Shown: positions 33,912 through 43,053, numbered from the stretch's first letter. The stretch is DNA of 64,000 nucleotides from Rufibacter latericius (GCF_003721515.1 NZ_RJJD01000021.1:186001-250000); one strand, 5' to 3'. The notes: generated by a model from the sequence alone, not told the origin. Program-made: numbers and translations.

Positions 33912-34683
33912 GCTGCTGGATCAGAAGGGTCAGGTTTATAAAATCAGACACGGAAAGCTGTTCGGCGCGCTTATCAAACAAGGCATCCTGGGCAACCTCC
34001 AGGGGTAAGTTAAACGGTTTAAGGCAGTTCCTGAGGGTTTTACGGCGAGTAGCGAAACTTGCTTTCACTACCTTGAAGAACAGTTTCTCGTCACAGGGCA
34101 GTTGGGCCACCTCGTTGCGCGTGAGCCTGATGACCGCGCTTTTCACTTTGGGCGGCGGGTTGAACACGTGCTCGTGCACCGTGAACAGGTATTCAATGGT
34201 ATAAAAGGCCTGCAGCAGCACACTCATGATGCCATAGGTCTTGGAGCCGTGCGCCGCCGCGATGCGCTCGGCCACCTCTTTCTGAATCATGCCCACCACC
34301 TCAGGCACCTGGTCGCGGTGGTCCAGCACCTTGAAGAAAATCTGGCTGGAGATGTTGTAGGGGAAATTCCCGATGACGGCAAACGGCCCGGTGAACAGCG
34401 TTTTAAGGTCGGTTTTCAGGAAATCGGCAAAAAGCACGCGGCCTTCCAGTTGCGGATAATGCTCGTTGAGCCAGGCAATGGACTCGCGGTCAATGTCCAC
34501 AATAGTGGTTCTGTATTCGGGGTGATTTACCAAAAACTGGGTCAAAACGCCCATGCCAGGACCCACTTCCAGCACTTCCTGTACCCCGTTGGGCAGGCGC
34601 AGCGCCTCCACTATGTTCTGGGCGATGTTGAGGTCAGTAAGGAAATGCTGACCCAGGTGTTTCTTGGGCTGGACGGGCTTCAC
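33901..34683 (-). CDS. rsmA: 16S rRNA dimethyladenosine transferase (RsmA/KsgA), GTG start
   Basis: A 260-residue SAM-dependent enzyme that dimethylates two adenines near the 3' end of 16S rRNA. Motifs are PKKHLGQHFLTD, LEVGPGMGVLTQFL (SAM), VIGNFPYNISSQI (catalytic motif IV) and the C-terminal helical part. I take GTG at 34683 as the start: it gives the usual MKPVQPKKHLGQHF N-terminus. The ATG at 34734 lies upstream of the -7 like box at 34722-34729, and is 3 bases from the divergent pepA start. If the ATG is used the protein is 277 aa. The gene's stop overlaps the mgtE start. Confidence 0.93.
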   Translation of the reverse strand: MKPVQPKKHLGQHFLTDLNIAQNIVEALRLPNGVQEVLEVGPGMGVLTQFLVNHPEYRTTIVDIDRESIAWLNEHYPQLEGRVLFADFLKTDLKTLFTGPFAVIGNFPYNISSQIFFKVLDHRDQVPEVVGMIQKEVAERIAAAHGSKTYGIMSVLLQAFYTIEYLFTVHEHVFNPPPKVKSAVIRLTRNEVAQLPCDEKLFFKVVKASFATRRKTLRNCLKPFNLPLEVAQDALFDKRAEQLSVSDFINLTLLIQQHAV

Positions 34684-34721
34684 TGGTTTTGGTTTCCGTT
34701 TGTTAAGGCTATATTGCAGCT

Positions 34722-34729
34722 CAAAGATA
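34722..34729 (-). promoter_or_regulatory. Putative -7 box of rsmA
   Basis: The minus strand reads TATCTTTG, matching TAnnTTTG. It is 39 bases before the GTG start chosen for rsmA and 9 bases from the pepA ATG on the other strand. No clear -33 element is seen. Confidence 0.45.
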
Positions 34730-34737
34730 CACATCTT

Positions 34738-36174
34738 ATGCGCACAGAACTGACCTACGCTGCAACATTACCCGCTAATACCAGCACCGCCGTGTTGGTG
34801 CCGGGCCGCGAGCATCTCCCCGAGGAACTTTTCTCCGCCGATGAGCTGACTTACATCCACCGCCAGCTGGAGCTGAAAAGCACCCTGGTAGGCATCAATA
34901 AATTCACGCACCAACTTTACCTGGTGCTCACCGAGCCCAAACGCAAAGGCACCGAAACCCAGGAAGCCCTCCGCAAAGCAGGCAACGCACTGCACCAACG
35001 CCTCTCCGCCGACAAAGTGGACCACGTAGTGCTGTTGGATGGAGCCGATGGTGAGGCCTCCCTGTTTGTAGCCGAGGGCCTGGTGCTGAGCAACTATTCG
35101 TTCCAGCGCTATAAGACCCAGAAAGCCACCGCTCCTACGTTGCAAACGGTGACTATTACCGGTGTGGGCGTGTCGCAGACGCAGGTAGCGGAACTGTCCC
35201 ACCTGCTGGATGCCGTCTACAAAACCCGTGACCTCATCAATACCCCACCCAACATGCAGACGCCAACGCTTTTGAGCGAGCAGATCCAGGAGATGCTGGA
35301 CGGCTCCGGCGTGGTGTCTGAAGTGCTGGACCTGGTGCAGATCCAATCCCTGAAAATGGGTGGTCTGCTGAGTGTGAGCCAGGCTTCTGACGAGTCGCCT
35401 ACCTTCAACATCTTGGAGTGGAAACCCGAGAACGCTACTAACGCCCAACCTATCATTCTGGTGGGAAAAGGCGTGGTCTATGACACCGGCGGCCTGAGCT
35501 TGAAGCCCACGCCCAACTCCATGGACTACATGAAATCCGATATGTCCGGCGCGGCTGCTGTGGCCGGACCCCTGTATGCCCTGGCGCAAAACAAAGTACC
35601 CCTGCACGTGATCGGGTTGATCCCGGCCACGGATAACCTTATCAGCGGCAAAGGATTCGCCCCCGGCGATGTGATCACCATGCATAGCGGCCACACCGTG
35701 GAAGTCCTGAACACCGATGCTGAAGGAAGATTAATCTTAGCCGATGCCCTGCACTTTGCCAAGCGCTACAATCCGGCATTGGTGATTGACATTGCCACCC
35801 TCACCGGAGCCGCCGCCCGCGCCGTAGGCCGCGAAGGCATTGTGATGATGGGTACCGCCGATGATTTACTTAAAACAGACCTGAAACTGGCCGGGGAAGC
35901 AGCCCACGAGCGCTTGGTGGAGTTACCGCTGTGGGACGAGTACCAGGAGCACCTCAAATCAGACATCGCAGATCTCAAGAACATCGGCGGAGCCGAGGCT
36001 GGGGCTATCTCTGCGGGCAAGTTCCTAGAGTTCTTCACCAGTTATCCCTGGATTCACCTGGACATCGCCGGTACGGCTTATCTATTGAGTCCAGATTCTT
36101 ACCGTGGCAAGCACGCCACCGGCAGCAGCGTTCGGTTGCTGTACCATTTCCTCACTTCACAAGCTACTGCTTAA
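34738..36174 (+). CDS. pepA: Leucyl aminopeptidase (M17 family)
   Basis: A 478-residue cytosolic metallopeptidase. The C-terminal catalytic domain has VGKGVVYDTGGLSLKP (Lys244, Asp249), SDMSGAAAV (Asp268) and the family signature NTDAEGRL (325-331) with the two-metal ligands. The N-terminal domain is variable, as usual. It releases N-terminal amino acids from peptides. The open frame continues upstream to 34102, but that part is antisense to rsmA and has no coding character. The MRTELTYAATLP start fits the family and leaves a 3-base gap to the longer rsmA frame. pdxA follows at a 3-base gap. Confidence 0.95.
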   Translation: MRTELTYAATLPANTSTAVLVPGREHLPEELFSADELTYIHRQLELKSTLVGINKFTHQLYLVLTEPKRKGTETQEALRKAGNALHQRLSADKVDHVVLLDGADGEASLFVAEGLVLSNYSFQRYKTQKATAPTLQTVTITGVGVSQTQVAELSHLLDAVYKTRDLINTPPNMQTPTLLSEQIQEMLDGSGVVSEVLDLVQIQSLKMGGLLSVSQASDESPTFNILEWKPENATNAQPIILVGKGVVYDTGGLSLKPTPNSMDYMKSDMSGAAAVAGPLYALAQNKVPLHVIGLIPATDNLISGKGFAPGDVITMHSGHTVEVLNTDAEGRLILADALHFAKRYNPALVIDIATLTGAAARAVGREGIVMMGTADDLLKTDLKLAGEAAHERLVELPLWDEYQEHLKSDIADLKNIGGAEAGAISAGKFLEFFTSYPWIHLDIAGTAYLLSPDSYRGKHATGSSVRLLYHFLTSQATA

Positions 36175-36177
36175 TCA

Positions 36178-37185
36178 ATGGAGCAAAAGACCAAGCCCCG
36201 CATAGGGATTACCATAGGAGATATCAGCGGCATCGGGCCGGAAGTTGTACTGAAAACCCTTTCTGATAACCGGGTGCTGCATTACTGCACACCTATTATA
36301 TATGGCACCGCCTCGGCGGTAAACAAGTACCGCAAGCTGCTGGGGTTGGATAACTTCAACTTCCAGATTATCCAGGATTTTGAACAGCTACACCCCAAAA
36401 AAACACACGTACTCAACTGCGTGGAGGAAGAGATTGACTTCACGCCAGGCACGCCAACGGCGGCCACCGGAGCCTTGGCCCGCGCGGCCTTGTTGCGAGC
36501 CGCACAGGACCTGAAAGACGGCAACATCCAGGCGGTGGTCACAGCTCCCATTGACAAAGACAATACCCAGGGCGAAGGCTTCCAGTTCCCGGGCCACACC
36601 GAGTTCTTCACCACCTATTTTGACGCTCCCGATAGCCTCATGTTCCTTGTTGCTGACGGGTTCAGGGTAGCCACCGTTACCGGGCATTTGCCCTTGAAAG
36701 AAGTAGCAAACCAGATCACCCCAGAACTGCTCATCCGCAAACTCAACATCCTGGACAACTCACTGCGTAAGGATTTCGGGATACAGAAACCACGTATTGC
36801 CGTGCTTGGGCTTAATCCGCATGCTGGCGAGAATGGGTTGTTGGGCACCGAGGAAACCGAGATCGTGATTCCGGTAATTGAGCAACTTAAAAACAAAGGA
36901 AATCTGGTGTTCGGCCCCTTCCCTGCCGATGGATTCTTCGGGACGCGCAGTTACCAGAAGTTTGACGCCACCTTAGCCCTCTACCACGACCAAGGCCTGA
37001 TTCCGTTCAAGACCATCGCCTTTGAACGTGGGGTGAATTTCACCGCCGGCTTGCCTATTGTGCGTACTTCGCCAGACCACGGCACCGCCTATGACATCGC
37101 GGGCCAGAACAGAGCAGACGAGACCTCGTTCAGAGAAGCCTTGTTTGCGGCCATTGACATTCTGCGGGCTCGGGCCGAAGCTTAG
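36178..37185 (+). CDS. pdxA: 4-Hydroxythreonine-4-phosphate dehydrogenase (PdxA)
   Basis: A 335-residue enzyme of the de novo pyridoxal phosphate pathway. Conserved parts are PRIGITIGDISGIGPEV, VVTAPIDKD, GHTEFFTTYF (metal His), GLNPHAGENGLLG, LALYHDQGLIPFK and TSPDHGTAYDIAG. It oxidises 4-phosphohydroxy-L-threonine with NAD. It starts 3 bases after the pepA stop, so both are probably cotranscribed. A strong terminator follows at 37209-37254. Confidence 0.96.
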   Translation: MEQKTKPRIGITIGDISGIGPEVVLKTLSDNRVLHYCTPIIYGTASAVNKYRKLLGLDNFNFQIIQDFEQLHPKKTHVLNCVEEEIDFTPGTPTAATGALARAALLRAAQDLKDGNIQAVVTAPIDKDNTQGEGFQFPGHTEFFTTYFDAPDSLMFLVADGFRVATVTGHLPLKEVANQITPELLIRKLNILDNSLRKDFGIQKPRIAVLGLNPHAGENGLLGTEETEIVIPVIEQLKNKGNLVFGPFPADGFFGTRSYQKFDATLALYHDQGLIPFKTIAFERGVNFTAGLPIVRTSPDHGTAYDIAGQNRADETSFREALFAAIDILRARAEA

Positions 37186-37208
37186 ATTTTTGAGAAGATC
37201 GAAACTTA

Positions 37209-37254
37209 AAAGCGTTTCGGTGCTGATTTCCAGAAAACAGCACCGAAACGCTTT
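37209..37254 (+). terminator. Terminator of pdxA (perfect palindromic family copy)
   Basis: A perfect 17-bp stem: AAAGCGTTTCGGTGCTG (37209-37225) with CAGCACCGAAACGCTTT (37238-37254), loop ATTTCCAGAAAA. The central loop bases are the same as in the copy at 6566-6601 apart from one change, while the stem bases differ and still pair. Confidence 0.8.
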
Positions 37255-37374
37255 CTCATGTATTTCTATTAGTATGGTGCTTGCTCAGTTCTTTGGTAAA
37301 ACCATCCGTACAAGGAATCCGGAAGAACAGGTTTAAGGCAGGTAAAAAGGTATCTTTCTCATAATGAACTACTC

Positions 37375-37414
37375 CCGTTTAGAAGCTGTTTTCCCCAAGA
37401 CAAGCCGAAAACGG
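37375..37414. repeat. Intergenic palindrome (family copy) before yceD
   Basis: CCGTTTAGAAGCTGTTTTC faces ACAAGCCGAAAACGG with partial pairing. It is the second family copy in the 317-base pdxA-yceD gap, which holds no gene. Confidence 0.45.
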
Positions 37415-37471
37415 CTATTTATTAACCAGCGCAAAAAAGGCATTTGTATTTTATAATTCAGATATTCTTGC

Positions 37472-37479
37472 TAATTTTG
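37472..37479 (+). promoter_or_regulatory. Putative -7 box of the yceD-rpmF operon
   Basis: TAATTTTG matches TAnnTTTG, 23 bases before the GTG start. A TTTG at 37443-37446 is 25 bases upstream, longer than the usual spacing. Confidence 0.45.
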
Positions 37480-37502
37480 CGACTTGCAAAAAAAGAGGCA
37501 AC

Positions 37503-38063
37503 GTGAAGGAGATTAAGAAATACGATATCAACCTTGTGAAGCTTGGCAACAAAAGCCACAGCTACGAGTTTGAGTTGGATGAGCGCTTCTTTGAGTTGTT
37601 TGAGCAGGAGTTGATCCTGGGCGGCAACTTGAAGGCAGAGGTAGTGCTGCACAAGTCGGAGCTTCTTTTGCAGTTCGATTTCCAGATCAAAGGGACAGTT
37701 CGCCTGATCTGCGATAGGAGCTTAGAGGAATTTGAGCAACCTTTGGAAGTGGAACAAACGCTGCTCGTGCGCTACGGCCCAGAAGATTTAGAACTGGACG
37801 TGAACGTGCTGCAGGTTACCCCTGATACGCAGTACATCAATATCGCCCAGCATTTGTATGATTACATTGGGCTGGCGGTGCCCATGAAAAAACTGCACCC
37901 CAGGTTTGTAGAAGAAGACAGTGAACTGGAAGATGATCCTGAGGCAGAAGGCCTGCTGATCTACTCCACCGGCTCTGACGGAGACGACGAGGACGGCAAT
38001 GACGATGATGACGAGGACGGTCCTGTAGACCCGCGCTTCGCCGCCCTTAAAAAGTTAAAATAA
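37503..38063 (+). CDS. yceD: DUF177 (YceD) family protein
   Basis: A 186-residue protein with the DUF177 core ELILGGNLKAEVVLHKSELLLQFDFQIKGT and C-D-R context RLICDRSLEEFEQPLEV, followed by a very acidic tail (DGDDEDGNDDDDEDGP, about residues 158-175). YceD homologues lie just upstream of rpmF in most bacteria and are linked to ribosome assembly, especially the 23S rRNA. GTG at 37503 is the only reasonable start. A -7 box is at 37472-37479. rpmF follows 32 bases downstream. Confidence 0.9.
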   Translation: MKEIKKYDINLVKLGNKSHSYEFELDERFFELFEQELILGGNLKAEVVLHKSELLLQFDFQIKGTVRLICDRSLEEFEQPLEVEQTLLVRYGPEDLELDVNVLQVTPDTQYINIAQHLYDYIGLAVPMKKLHPRFVEEDSELEDDPEAEGLLIYSTGSDGDDEDGNDDDDEDGPVDPRFAALKKLK

Positions 38064-38095
38064 GTTTATAACCAATTTTGTAATAATTACCTGAG

Positions 38096-38290
38096 ATGGC
38101 ACATCCTAAGCGAAAAATCTCCAAAACCAGAAGAGATAAGAGAAGAACGCACGACAAAATCACTCCAAAAGCGATTTCTATCTGCCCTAACACCGGTGAG
38201 GTGCACCAATACCACAGAGCGTACGTAGTAGACGGCGATCTGTACCACAACGGCAAAGTGGCCATCAAGAATTATACCTCTGTTGCGTAA
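38096..38290 (+). CDS. rpmF: 50S ribosomal protein L32
   Basis: A 64-residue basic protein beginning [21 protein letters not shown], followed by [18 protein letters not shown]. This is L32 in its low-cysteine form: only Cys30 remains of the four zinc-ribbon cysteines found in other species. It is the second gene of the yceD-rpmF-plsX-fabH cluster, conserved across bacteria. plsX follows 64 bases downstream. Confidence 0.97.
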   Translation: MAHPKRKISKTRRDKRRTHDKITPKAISICPNTGEVHQYHRAYVVDGDLYHNGKVAIKNYTSVA

Positions 38291-38354
38291 TAAAGCTTGC
38301 CTAGACAGGCTTTATTTTAGTTACTTGTAGGATAATTTACGAAATACGCTTTAC

Positions 38355-39296
38355 ATGAAAATAGCTCTGGATGCAATGGGAGGCGACTTCGCCCCCGACG
38401 CAGTTGTAGAAGGCGCACTTTTGGCGGCTGAGACCTTGACGAATGAGATTGAGATTTTCCTGATCGGAGATGAAAAAAGAATCCATTCCCTTCTGCAAAA
38501 GCACGGCTACACCGGTTCCAGAGTAAAGGTTGTTCACGCATCTCAAGTTATTGGGATGGGTGAACACCCTACTAAAGCCCTCACCCAGAAACAAGACTCC
38601 AGCATAGCGGTTGGGTACGGCATGCTGGCCTCCAAAAAGGTAGATGCCTTCTGCAGTGCCGGCAACACCGGAGCCATGCTGGTAGGCGCTGTCTTCAGCG
38701 TGAAACAGGTAGAGGGCATCTTACGGCCAGCCCTGGCCAGCTTCATTCCCAAACTGAAAGGCGGATTAGGCGTGCTACTGGACGTGGGCGCAATTGCCGA
38801 CTGCAAACCCGAGATTCTGGAGCAGTTTGGCGAGATTGGTTCTCTCTGTGCAGAACACATCTTAGACATCAAAAAGCCCCGCGTGGGCCTCATGAACCTT
38901 GGCGAGGAAGAAGGGAAAGGCACCATGGTGACCCAACCCGCCCACAAGCTTCTCAAAGAAAACAAATCCATCAACTTTATCGGGAACATTGAAGGACGCG
39001 ACCTGTTTAACGACAAGGCCGATGTCATTGTGTGTGATGGGTTCACCGGTAACGTTCTCCTGAAGATGGCAGAGTCAATCTATGACATCCTGGTGGAGAA
39101 AAACATGAAGGATCCATTTTTTGACCGCTTCAATTACGAGGCGGTTGGCGGCAGCCCCATTCTGGGGGTAAATGGCAATGCAGTCATTGGGCACGGCGTT
39201 TCCAGCCCTACCGCAATCTGCAACATGCTGCACCTCGCCAACAAAATGGCGGAGTCGCACATTGCCGAGAAATTCAAGAAACACTTTAGCGCCTAA
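38355..39296 (+). CDS. plsX: Phosphate acyltransferase PlsX
   Basis: A 313-residue enzyme that makes acyl-phosphate from acyl-ACP for phospholipid synthesis. Conserved segments include [54 protein letters not shown] and [16 protein letters not shown], with the closing [16 protein letters not shown]. Length and start are standard. It lies between rpmF and fabH, 36 bases before fabH, the usual arrangement that couples lipid and ribosome synthesis. Confidence 0.96.
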   Translation: MKIALDAMGGDFAPDAVVEGALLAAETLTNEIEIFLIGDEKRIHSLLQKHGYTGSRVKVVHASQVIGMGEHPTKALTQKQDSSIAVGYGMLASKKVDAFCSAGNTGAMLVGAVFSVKQVEGILRPALASFIPKLKGGLGVLLDVGAIADCKPEILEQFGEIGSLCAEHILDIKKPRVGLMNLGEEEGKGTMVTQPAHKLLKENKSINFIGNIEGRDLFNDKADVIVCDGFTGNVLLKMAESIYDILVEKNMKDPFFDRFNYEAVGGSPILGVNGNAVIGHGVSSPTAICNMLHLANKMAESHIAEKFKKHFSA

Positions 39297-39332
39297 CGTG
39301 CGCTCCTTCACTAGACATTCCATCCAAACAAT

Positions 39333-40331
39333 ATGAGCAAAATTACCGCCGCGATCACCGGTGTGAGCGGATATGCCCCAGAGTATGTGTTGACCAACCA
39401 GGAGTTGGAAACCATGGTAGAAACCAACGATGAGTGGATTGTTTCCCGCACCGGCATCAAGGAAAGACGCATTCTGAAGGGTGAAGACCAAGGTACTTCT
39501 GCCATCGCTATCCCGGCGGTTCTGGACCTGCTCAAGAAAACCAACACCAAGCCAGAGGAAGTAGAAATGCTAATCTGCGCCACCACCACGCCTGACCTGG
39601 TATTCCCGGCTACGGCCAATATCATCACGGCGGAAACCGGCTGCGTGAATGCGTTTGGGTATGACTTGCAGGCTGCCTGCTCTGGTTTCCTGTTTGCCTT
39701 GGCTACGGGTGCCCAGTTCATAGAAACCGGCAAGTACAAGAAAATCATCATCGTGGGTGCTGATAAGATGTCCGCGATTGTGGATTATACAGACCGCGCC
39801 ACGTGCATTATCTTCGGAGACGGAGGCGGAGCGGTGATGCTGGAGCCGAACACAGAGGGCTTGGGCGTTCAGGATAGCATTTTGAAATCTGATGGTTCAG
39901 GGGTTCCCTTCCTGCACCAAAAAGCAGGAGGAAGCCGCCGACCGGCTACTCAGGAAACGCTGGACAGAAGAGAGCACTTTGCTTTCCAGGAAGGTCAGCA
40001 GGTATTCAAGTTCGCGGTGAAAGGCATGGCCGATGTTTCTGCCGAGATCATGGAACGGAACAACCTTACCGCCGAAGACATTGCCTGGCTGGTTCCTCAC
40101 CAGGCCAACAAGCGCATCATTGACGCCACGGCTAACCGCATGGGCGTTGGACCCGAAAAGGTCATGATCAACATCCAAAAATATGGCAATACTACCAGCG
40201 GCACAATTCCTTTGTGTCTGTGGGAGTTTGAAGACCAGCTTAAAAAAGGTGATAACGTGGTTCTAGCTGCTTTTGGCGGTGGTTTCACCTGGGGATCCAT
40301 TTATTTGAAGTGGGCGTATGACCCCAAGTAA
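39333..40331 (+). CDS. fabH: 3-Oxoacyl-ACP synthase III (FabH)
   Basis: A 332-residue condensing enzyme that starts fatty-acid synthesis by joining an acyl-CoA and malonyl-ACP. The catalytic triad is Cys116 ([13 protein letters not shown]), His256 ([10 protein letters not shown]) and Asn286 ([11 protein letters not shown]). Conserved GDGGGAVML and [12 protein letters not shown] are present. It follows plsX directly. A terminator (40368-40399) lies between it and efp. Confidence 0.96.
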   Translation: MSKITAAITGVSGYAPEYVLTNQELETMVETNDEWIVSRTGIKERRILKGEDQGTSAIAIPAVLDLLKKTNTKPEEVEMLICATTTPDLVFPATANIITAETGCVNAFGYDLQAACSGFLFALATGAQFIETGKYKKIIIVGADKMSAIVDYTDRATCIIFGDGGGAVMLEPNTEGLGVQDSILKSDGSGVPFLHQKAGGSRRPATQETLDRREHFAFQEGQQVFKFAVKGMADVSAEIMERNNLTAEDIAWLVPHQANKRIIDATANRMGVGPEKVMINIQKYGNTTSGTIPLCLWEFEDQLKKGDNVVLAAFGGGFTWGSIYLKWAYDPK

Positions 40332-40367
40332 GGACCTCGTTTTTAAGGCACTTTTCTAAAATAGATC

Positions 40368-40399
40368 AAAAAATTCGGCTATCTTTGGCCGAATTTTTT
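40368..40399 (+). promoter_or_regulatory. fabH terminator hairpin whose loop is a -7 box for efp
   Basis: AAAAAATTCGGC (40368-40379) pairs perfectly with GCCGAATTTTTT (40388-40399). The 8-base loop 40380-40387 is TATCTTTG, an exact TAnnTTTG box. The element therefore looks both like a terminator for fabH and like the -7 of a promoter for efp, whose ATG is at 40455. No good -33 TTTG is visible. Confidence 0.6.
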
Positions 40400-40454
40400 T
40401 ATGTCCAATCGGGAAAAACCCGTAGGCATTTTAAACCGAAACACAAGACAAACT

Positions 40455-41018
40455 ATGGCAACCACCGCTGATTTCCGCAACGGGCTTTGCATCGAATTTA
40501 ACGGCGACCTTTGGCTTATTTCTGAGTTTCAGCACGTGAAACCAGGCAAGGGTCCGGCTTTCGTCCGTACAAAACTCAAGAACATCAAAACCGGCAAAGT
40601 GGTGGACAACACCTTCACAGCCGGCGTGAAAGTAACCACGGCCCGGGTAGAGCAGCGTCCGCATCAGTTCATCTTCAAAGATGATTACGGCTACAATTTC
40701 ATGGACCTGAGTACTTTTGAGCAAGTGACGCTGAACGAGAAACTGGTACCTTTTGCTGACTTGATGAAAGAAGGCCAGGAAGTAACTATCTTGTTCCACG
40801 CCGAGACAGAAACGCCCTTAACCGCTGAACTTCCTACGTATGTAGAACTAGTTATTACGTATACTGAGCCGGGTATCAAAGGAGACACGGCCACCAACGC
40901 CTCTAAACCAGCCACTGTAGAAACAGGCGCGACTATCTCTGTTCCGTTATTTATCGGGCAGGATGAGAAAATCAAGGTAGACACGCGTACCTATACCTAC
41001 GCCGAACGAGTAAAATAG
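40455..41018 (+). CDS. efp: Translation elongation factor P
   Basis: A 187-residue three-domain protein that helps ribosomes through polyproline. The tip loop reads KPGKGPAF with Lys32 at the modifiable position. Domain I is MATTADFRNGLCIEFNGDLW, domain III ends DEKIKVDTRTYTYAERVK. The in-frame ATG at 40401 would add 18 residues not seen in the family, so 40455 is chosen. No epmA/epmB genes are seen. Placing efp between fabH and accB follows the accB-accC-efp association seen in many bacteria. accB starts 4 bases after its stop. Confidence 0.96.
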   Translation: MATTADFRNGLCIEFNGDLWLISEFQHVKPGKGPAFVRTKLKNIKTGKVVDNTFTAGVKVTTARVEQRPHQFIFKDDYGYNFMDLSTFEQVTLNEKLVPFADLMKEGQEVTILFHAETETPLTAELPTYVELVITYTEPGIKGDTATNASKPATVETGATISVPLFIGQDEKIKVDTRTYTYAERVK

Positions 41019-41022
41019 AACT

Positions 41023-41514
41023 ATGAAAGCAAAGGAAATCCAAGAACTGATTGATTTCATCGCGAAATCAGGCCTGAACAAAGTGGACATTGAGACCGAA
41101 GAATTTAAAATCTCAGTGGAACGCGAGGCGAGCCAGAAAGTGAAATTTGTGCAAGGGGCTTCTCCTGCGCCGGCCCCAGCAGCATTGCCTGCTGCTCCAG
41201 CCGCCCCTGCCCTGCCTCAAGCTCCTGCTGCACCGGCTGCTCCGGCCCAGCCTGCCGCCGATGACACCAGCAAATACCTCACCATTAAAGCACCGATGAT
41301 TGGTACCCTGTACCGCTCTGCCAACCCAGAATCTCCGGCGTTTGTGAATGTTGGTGACGAGGTTCAAAAAGGCCAGGTGATCTGTATCATTGAGGCTATG
41401 AAGCTGTTCAACGAGATTGAGTCTGAGATCTCGGGCCGTATTGTGAAAGTGCTGGTAGACAACGCCAGCCCGGTAGAGTATGACCAGCCTCTGTTCTTGG
41501 TAGATCCTAGTTAA
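41023..41514 (+). CDS. accB: Acetyl-CoA carboxylase biotin carboxyl carrier protein
   Basis: A 163-residue protein. The C-terminal biotinyl domain has the biotinylation motif IIEAMKLFNE with Lys127. An N-terminal helix-rich part (MKAKEIQELIDFIAKSG) is joined by an Ala/Pro-rich linker (about residues 45-82). It carries CO2 from biotin carboxylase to the carboxyltransferase in fatty-acid synthesis. It follows efp with 4 bases between, and the accC gene starts 148 bases downstream across a repeat. Confidence 0.96.
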   Translation: MKAKEIQELIDFIAKSGLNKVDIETEEFKISVEREASQKVKFVQGASPAPAPAALPAAPAAPALPQAPAAPAAPAQPAADDTSKYLTIKAPMIGTLYRSANPESPAFVNVGDEVQKGQVICIIEAMKLFNEIESEISGRIVKVLVDNASPVEYDQPLFLVDPS

Positions 41515-41659
41515 TGTGCTAATTCTTTAATGTGCTGATGTGCTAATTAATGGATTCGGGCGGATTCTTACGCTTCCCTCCTCCCATTGAGTAGCTTGTC
41601 AGCACATTCTTTTTTAAGTCATCAGCACATTAGCACATCCAACAATTAGCACTTTAACT
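41513..41659. repeat. Intergenic GTGCTAAT-type inverted repeat between accB and accC
   Basis: ATGTGCTGATGTGCTAAT (41530-41547) and ATCAGCACATTAGCACAT (41621-41638) are inverted copies with 16 of 18 bases matching. Shorter copies occur as TAATGTGCTAATT (41512-41524), GTCAGCACATT (41599-41609) and AATTAGCAC (41644-41652). The repeat fills the gap between two genes that are normally adjacent. Similar GTGCTAAT arrays are, from memory, common between genes in Bacteroidota. Confidence 0.65.
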
Positions 41660-41661
41660 AC

Positions 41662-43005
41662 ATGTTCAAAAAAATACTAATTGCCAACCGTGGCGAGATT
41701 GCGCTCAGAGTTATCCGGACGTGCAAAGAGATGGGAATTAAAACGGTAGCCGTGTATTCTACCGCCGACAAGGAAAGCCTGCACGTGCGCTTCGCTGACG
41801 AGGCCGTATGCATTGGGCCTGCTCCCTCTTCTCAGTCTTACCTGAACATCCCTAACCTGATTGCCGCCGCGGAGATCACCAACGCCGATGCCATTCACCC
41901 GGGCTACGGTTTCCTTTCTGAAAACGCCGAGTTTTCCAGAATCTGTGCCGAAAACGGGATCAAGTTCATCGGGGCCACCCCGGAGATGATCAACTCCATG
42001 GGCGACAAGTCCTCGGCGAAGGAGTACATGAAGAAAGCGGGCGTGCCTACTATCCCCGGTTCAGAGGGGCTTCTTTCTTCTGCCGAGCAAGGAAAGAAAT
42101 TGGCGGCCAAAATTAAATACCCGGTGATTATCAAAGCCACGGCGGGTGGCGGTGGACGCGGCATGCGCATCATCAAATCGGCCGATGAGTTTGACAAGGC
42201 TTGGAACGATGCCCGTCAGGAAGCCAAAGCGGCCTTCGGGAACGACGGCATGTACCTGGAAAAGTTCGTGGAGGAGCCCCGCCACATTGAGATCCAGATT
42301 GTGGGTGACCAGTACGGAGCCGTTTGCCACTTGTCTGAGCGTGATTGCAGCATCCAGCGCCGTCACCAGAAACTGATTGAGGAAACCCCTTCGCCGTTCA
42401 TCTCTGACGAGCTGCGTGAGCGGATGGGCCAGGCCGCCATTGCCGGAGCCAAAGCCATCAACTACGAAGGCGTGGGTACCATTGAGTTCCTGGTTGACAA
42501 GCACAAAGATTTTTACTTCATGGAGATGAACACCCGTATTCAGGTGGAGCACCCCATCACCGAGGAAGTAGTAAACTATGACTTGATCAAGGAACAGATA
42601 AAGGTAGCTGCCGGGATTCCTATCTCGGGCAAGAACTACTATCCGCAGATGCACGCCATTGAGTGCCGCATCAACGCCGAGGACCCGAAGGCAGGTTTCC
42701 GTCCGAGCCCAGGCAAGATCAACGTGTTGCACATCCCGGGTGGTCACGGCGTACGTGTAGACACCCACGTGTATGCGGGCTACACCATCCCGGCCAACTA
42801 TGATTCCATGATCGCGAAGCTGATTGTGAGTGCGCAAACCCGCGAGGAAGCCATCGTGAAAATGAAGCGAGCCTTGAGCGAGTTCGTGATTGAGGGCGTG
42901 AAAACCACCATTCCGTTCCACATGGCCATGATGGATGACAAGAACTTCAACGAAGGCGATTTCACCACCAGCTACCTGGATTCTTACGACTTTACCCAAG
43001 TCTAA
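41662..43005 (+). CDS. accC: Acetyl-CoA carboxylase biotin carboxylase
   Basis: A 447-residue ATP-grasp enzyme that carboxylates biotin on AccB. Conserved parts are [51 protein letters not shown] (ATP loop), [44 protein letters not shown] and the C-terminal [16 protein letters not shown]. Length is standard. It ends the fatty-acid cluster with a terminator at 43025-43053. Confidence 0.97.
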   Translation: MFKKILIANRGEIALRVIRTCKEMGIKTVAVYSTADKESLHVRFADEAVCIGPAPSSQSYLNIPNLIAAAEITNADAIHPGYGFLSENAEFSRICAENGIKFIGATPEMINSMGDKSSAKEYMKKAGVPTIPGSEGLLSSAEQGKKLAAKIKYPVIIKATAGGGGRGMRIIKSADEFDKAWNDARQEAKAAFGNDGMYLEKFVEEPRHIEIQIVGDQYGAVCHLSERDCSIQRRHQKLIEETPSPFISDELRERMGQAAIAGAKAINYEGVGTIEFLVDKHKDFYFMEMNTRIQVEHPITEEVVNYDLIKEQIKVAAGIPISGKNYYPQMHAIECRINAEDPKAGFRPSPGKINVLHIPGGHGVRVDTHVYAGYTIPANYDSMIAKLIVSAQTREEAIVKMKRALSEFVIEGVKTTIPFHMAMMDDKNFNEGDFTTSYLDSYDFTQV

Positions 43006-43024
43006 AAAGCATTTCATACTACTG

Positions 43025-43053
43025 AAAAAAGTAGCCCAAAAGGCTGCTTTTTT
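43025..43053 (+). terminator. Intrinsic terminator of accC
   Basis: AAAAAAGTAGCC (43025-43036) pairs with GGCTGCTTTTTT (43042-43053) with one mismatch-type wobble and a CAAAA loop. It lies 19 bases after the stop. Confidence 0.8.

Noticed and set aside
34102-34737. Upstream extension of the pepA frame
   Set aside because: The stretch is antisense to rsmA, has no M17 sequence, and would put a start far upstream. The family N-terminus fits 34738.
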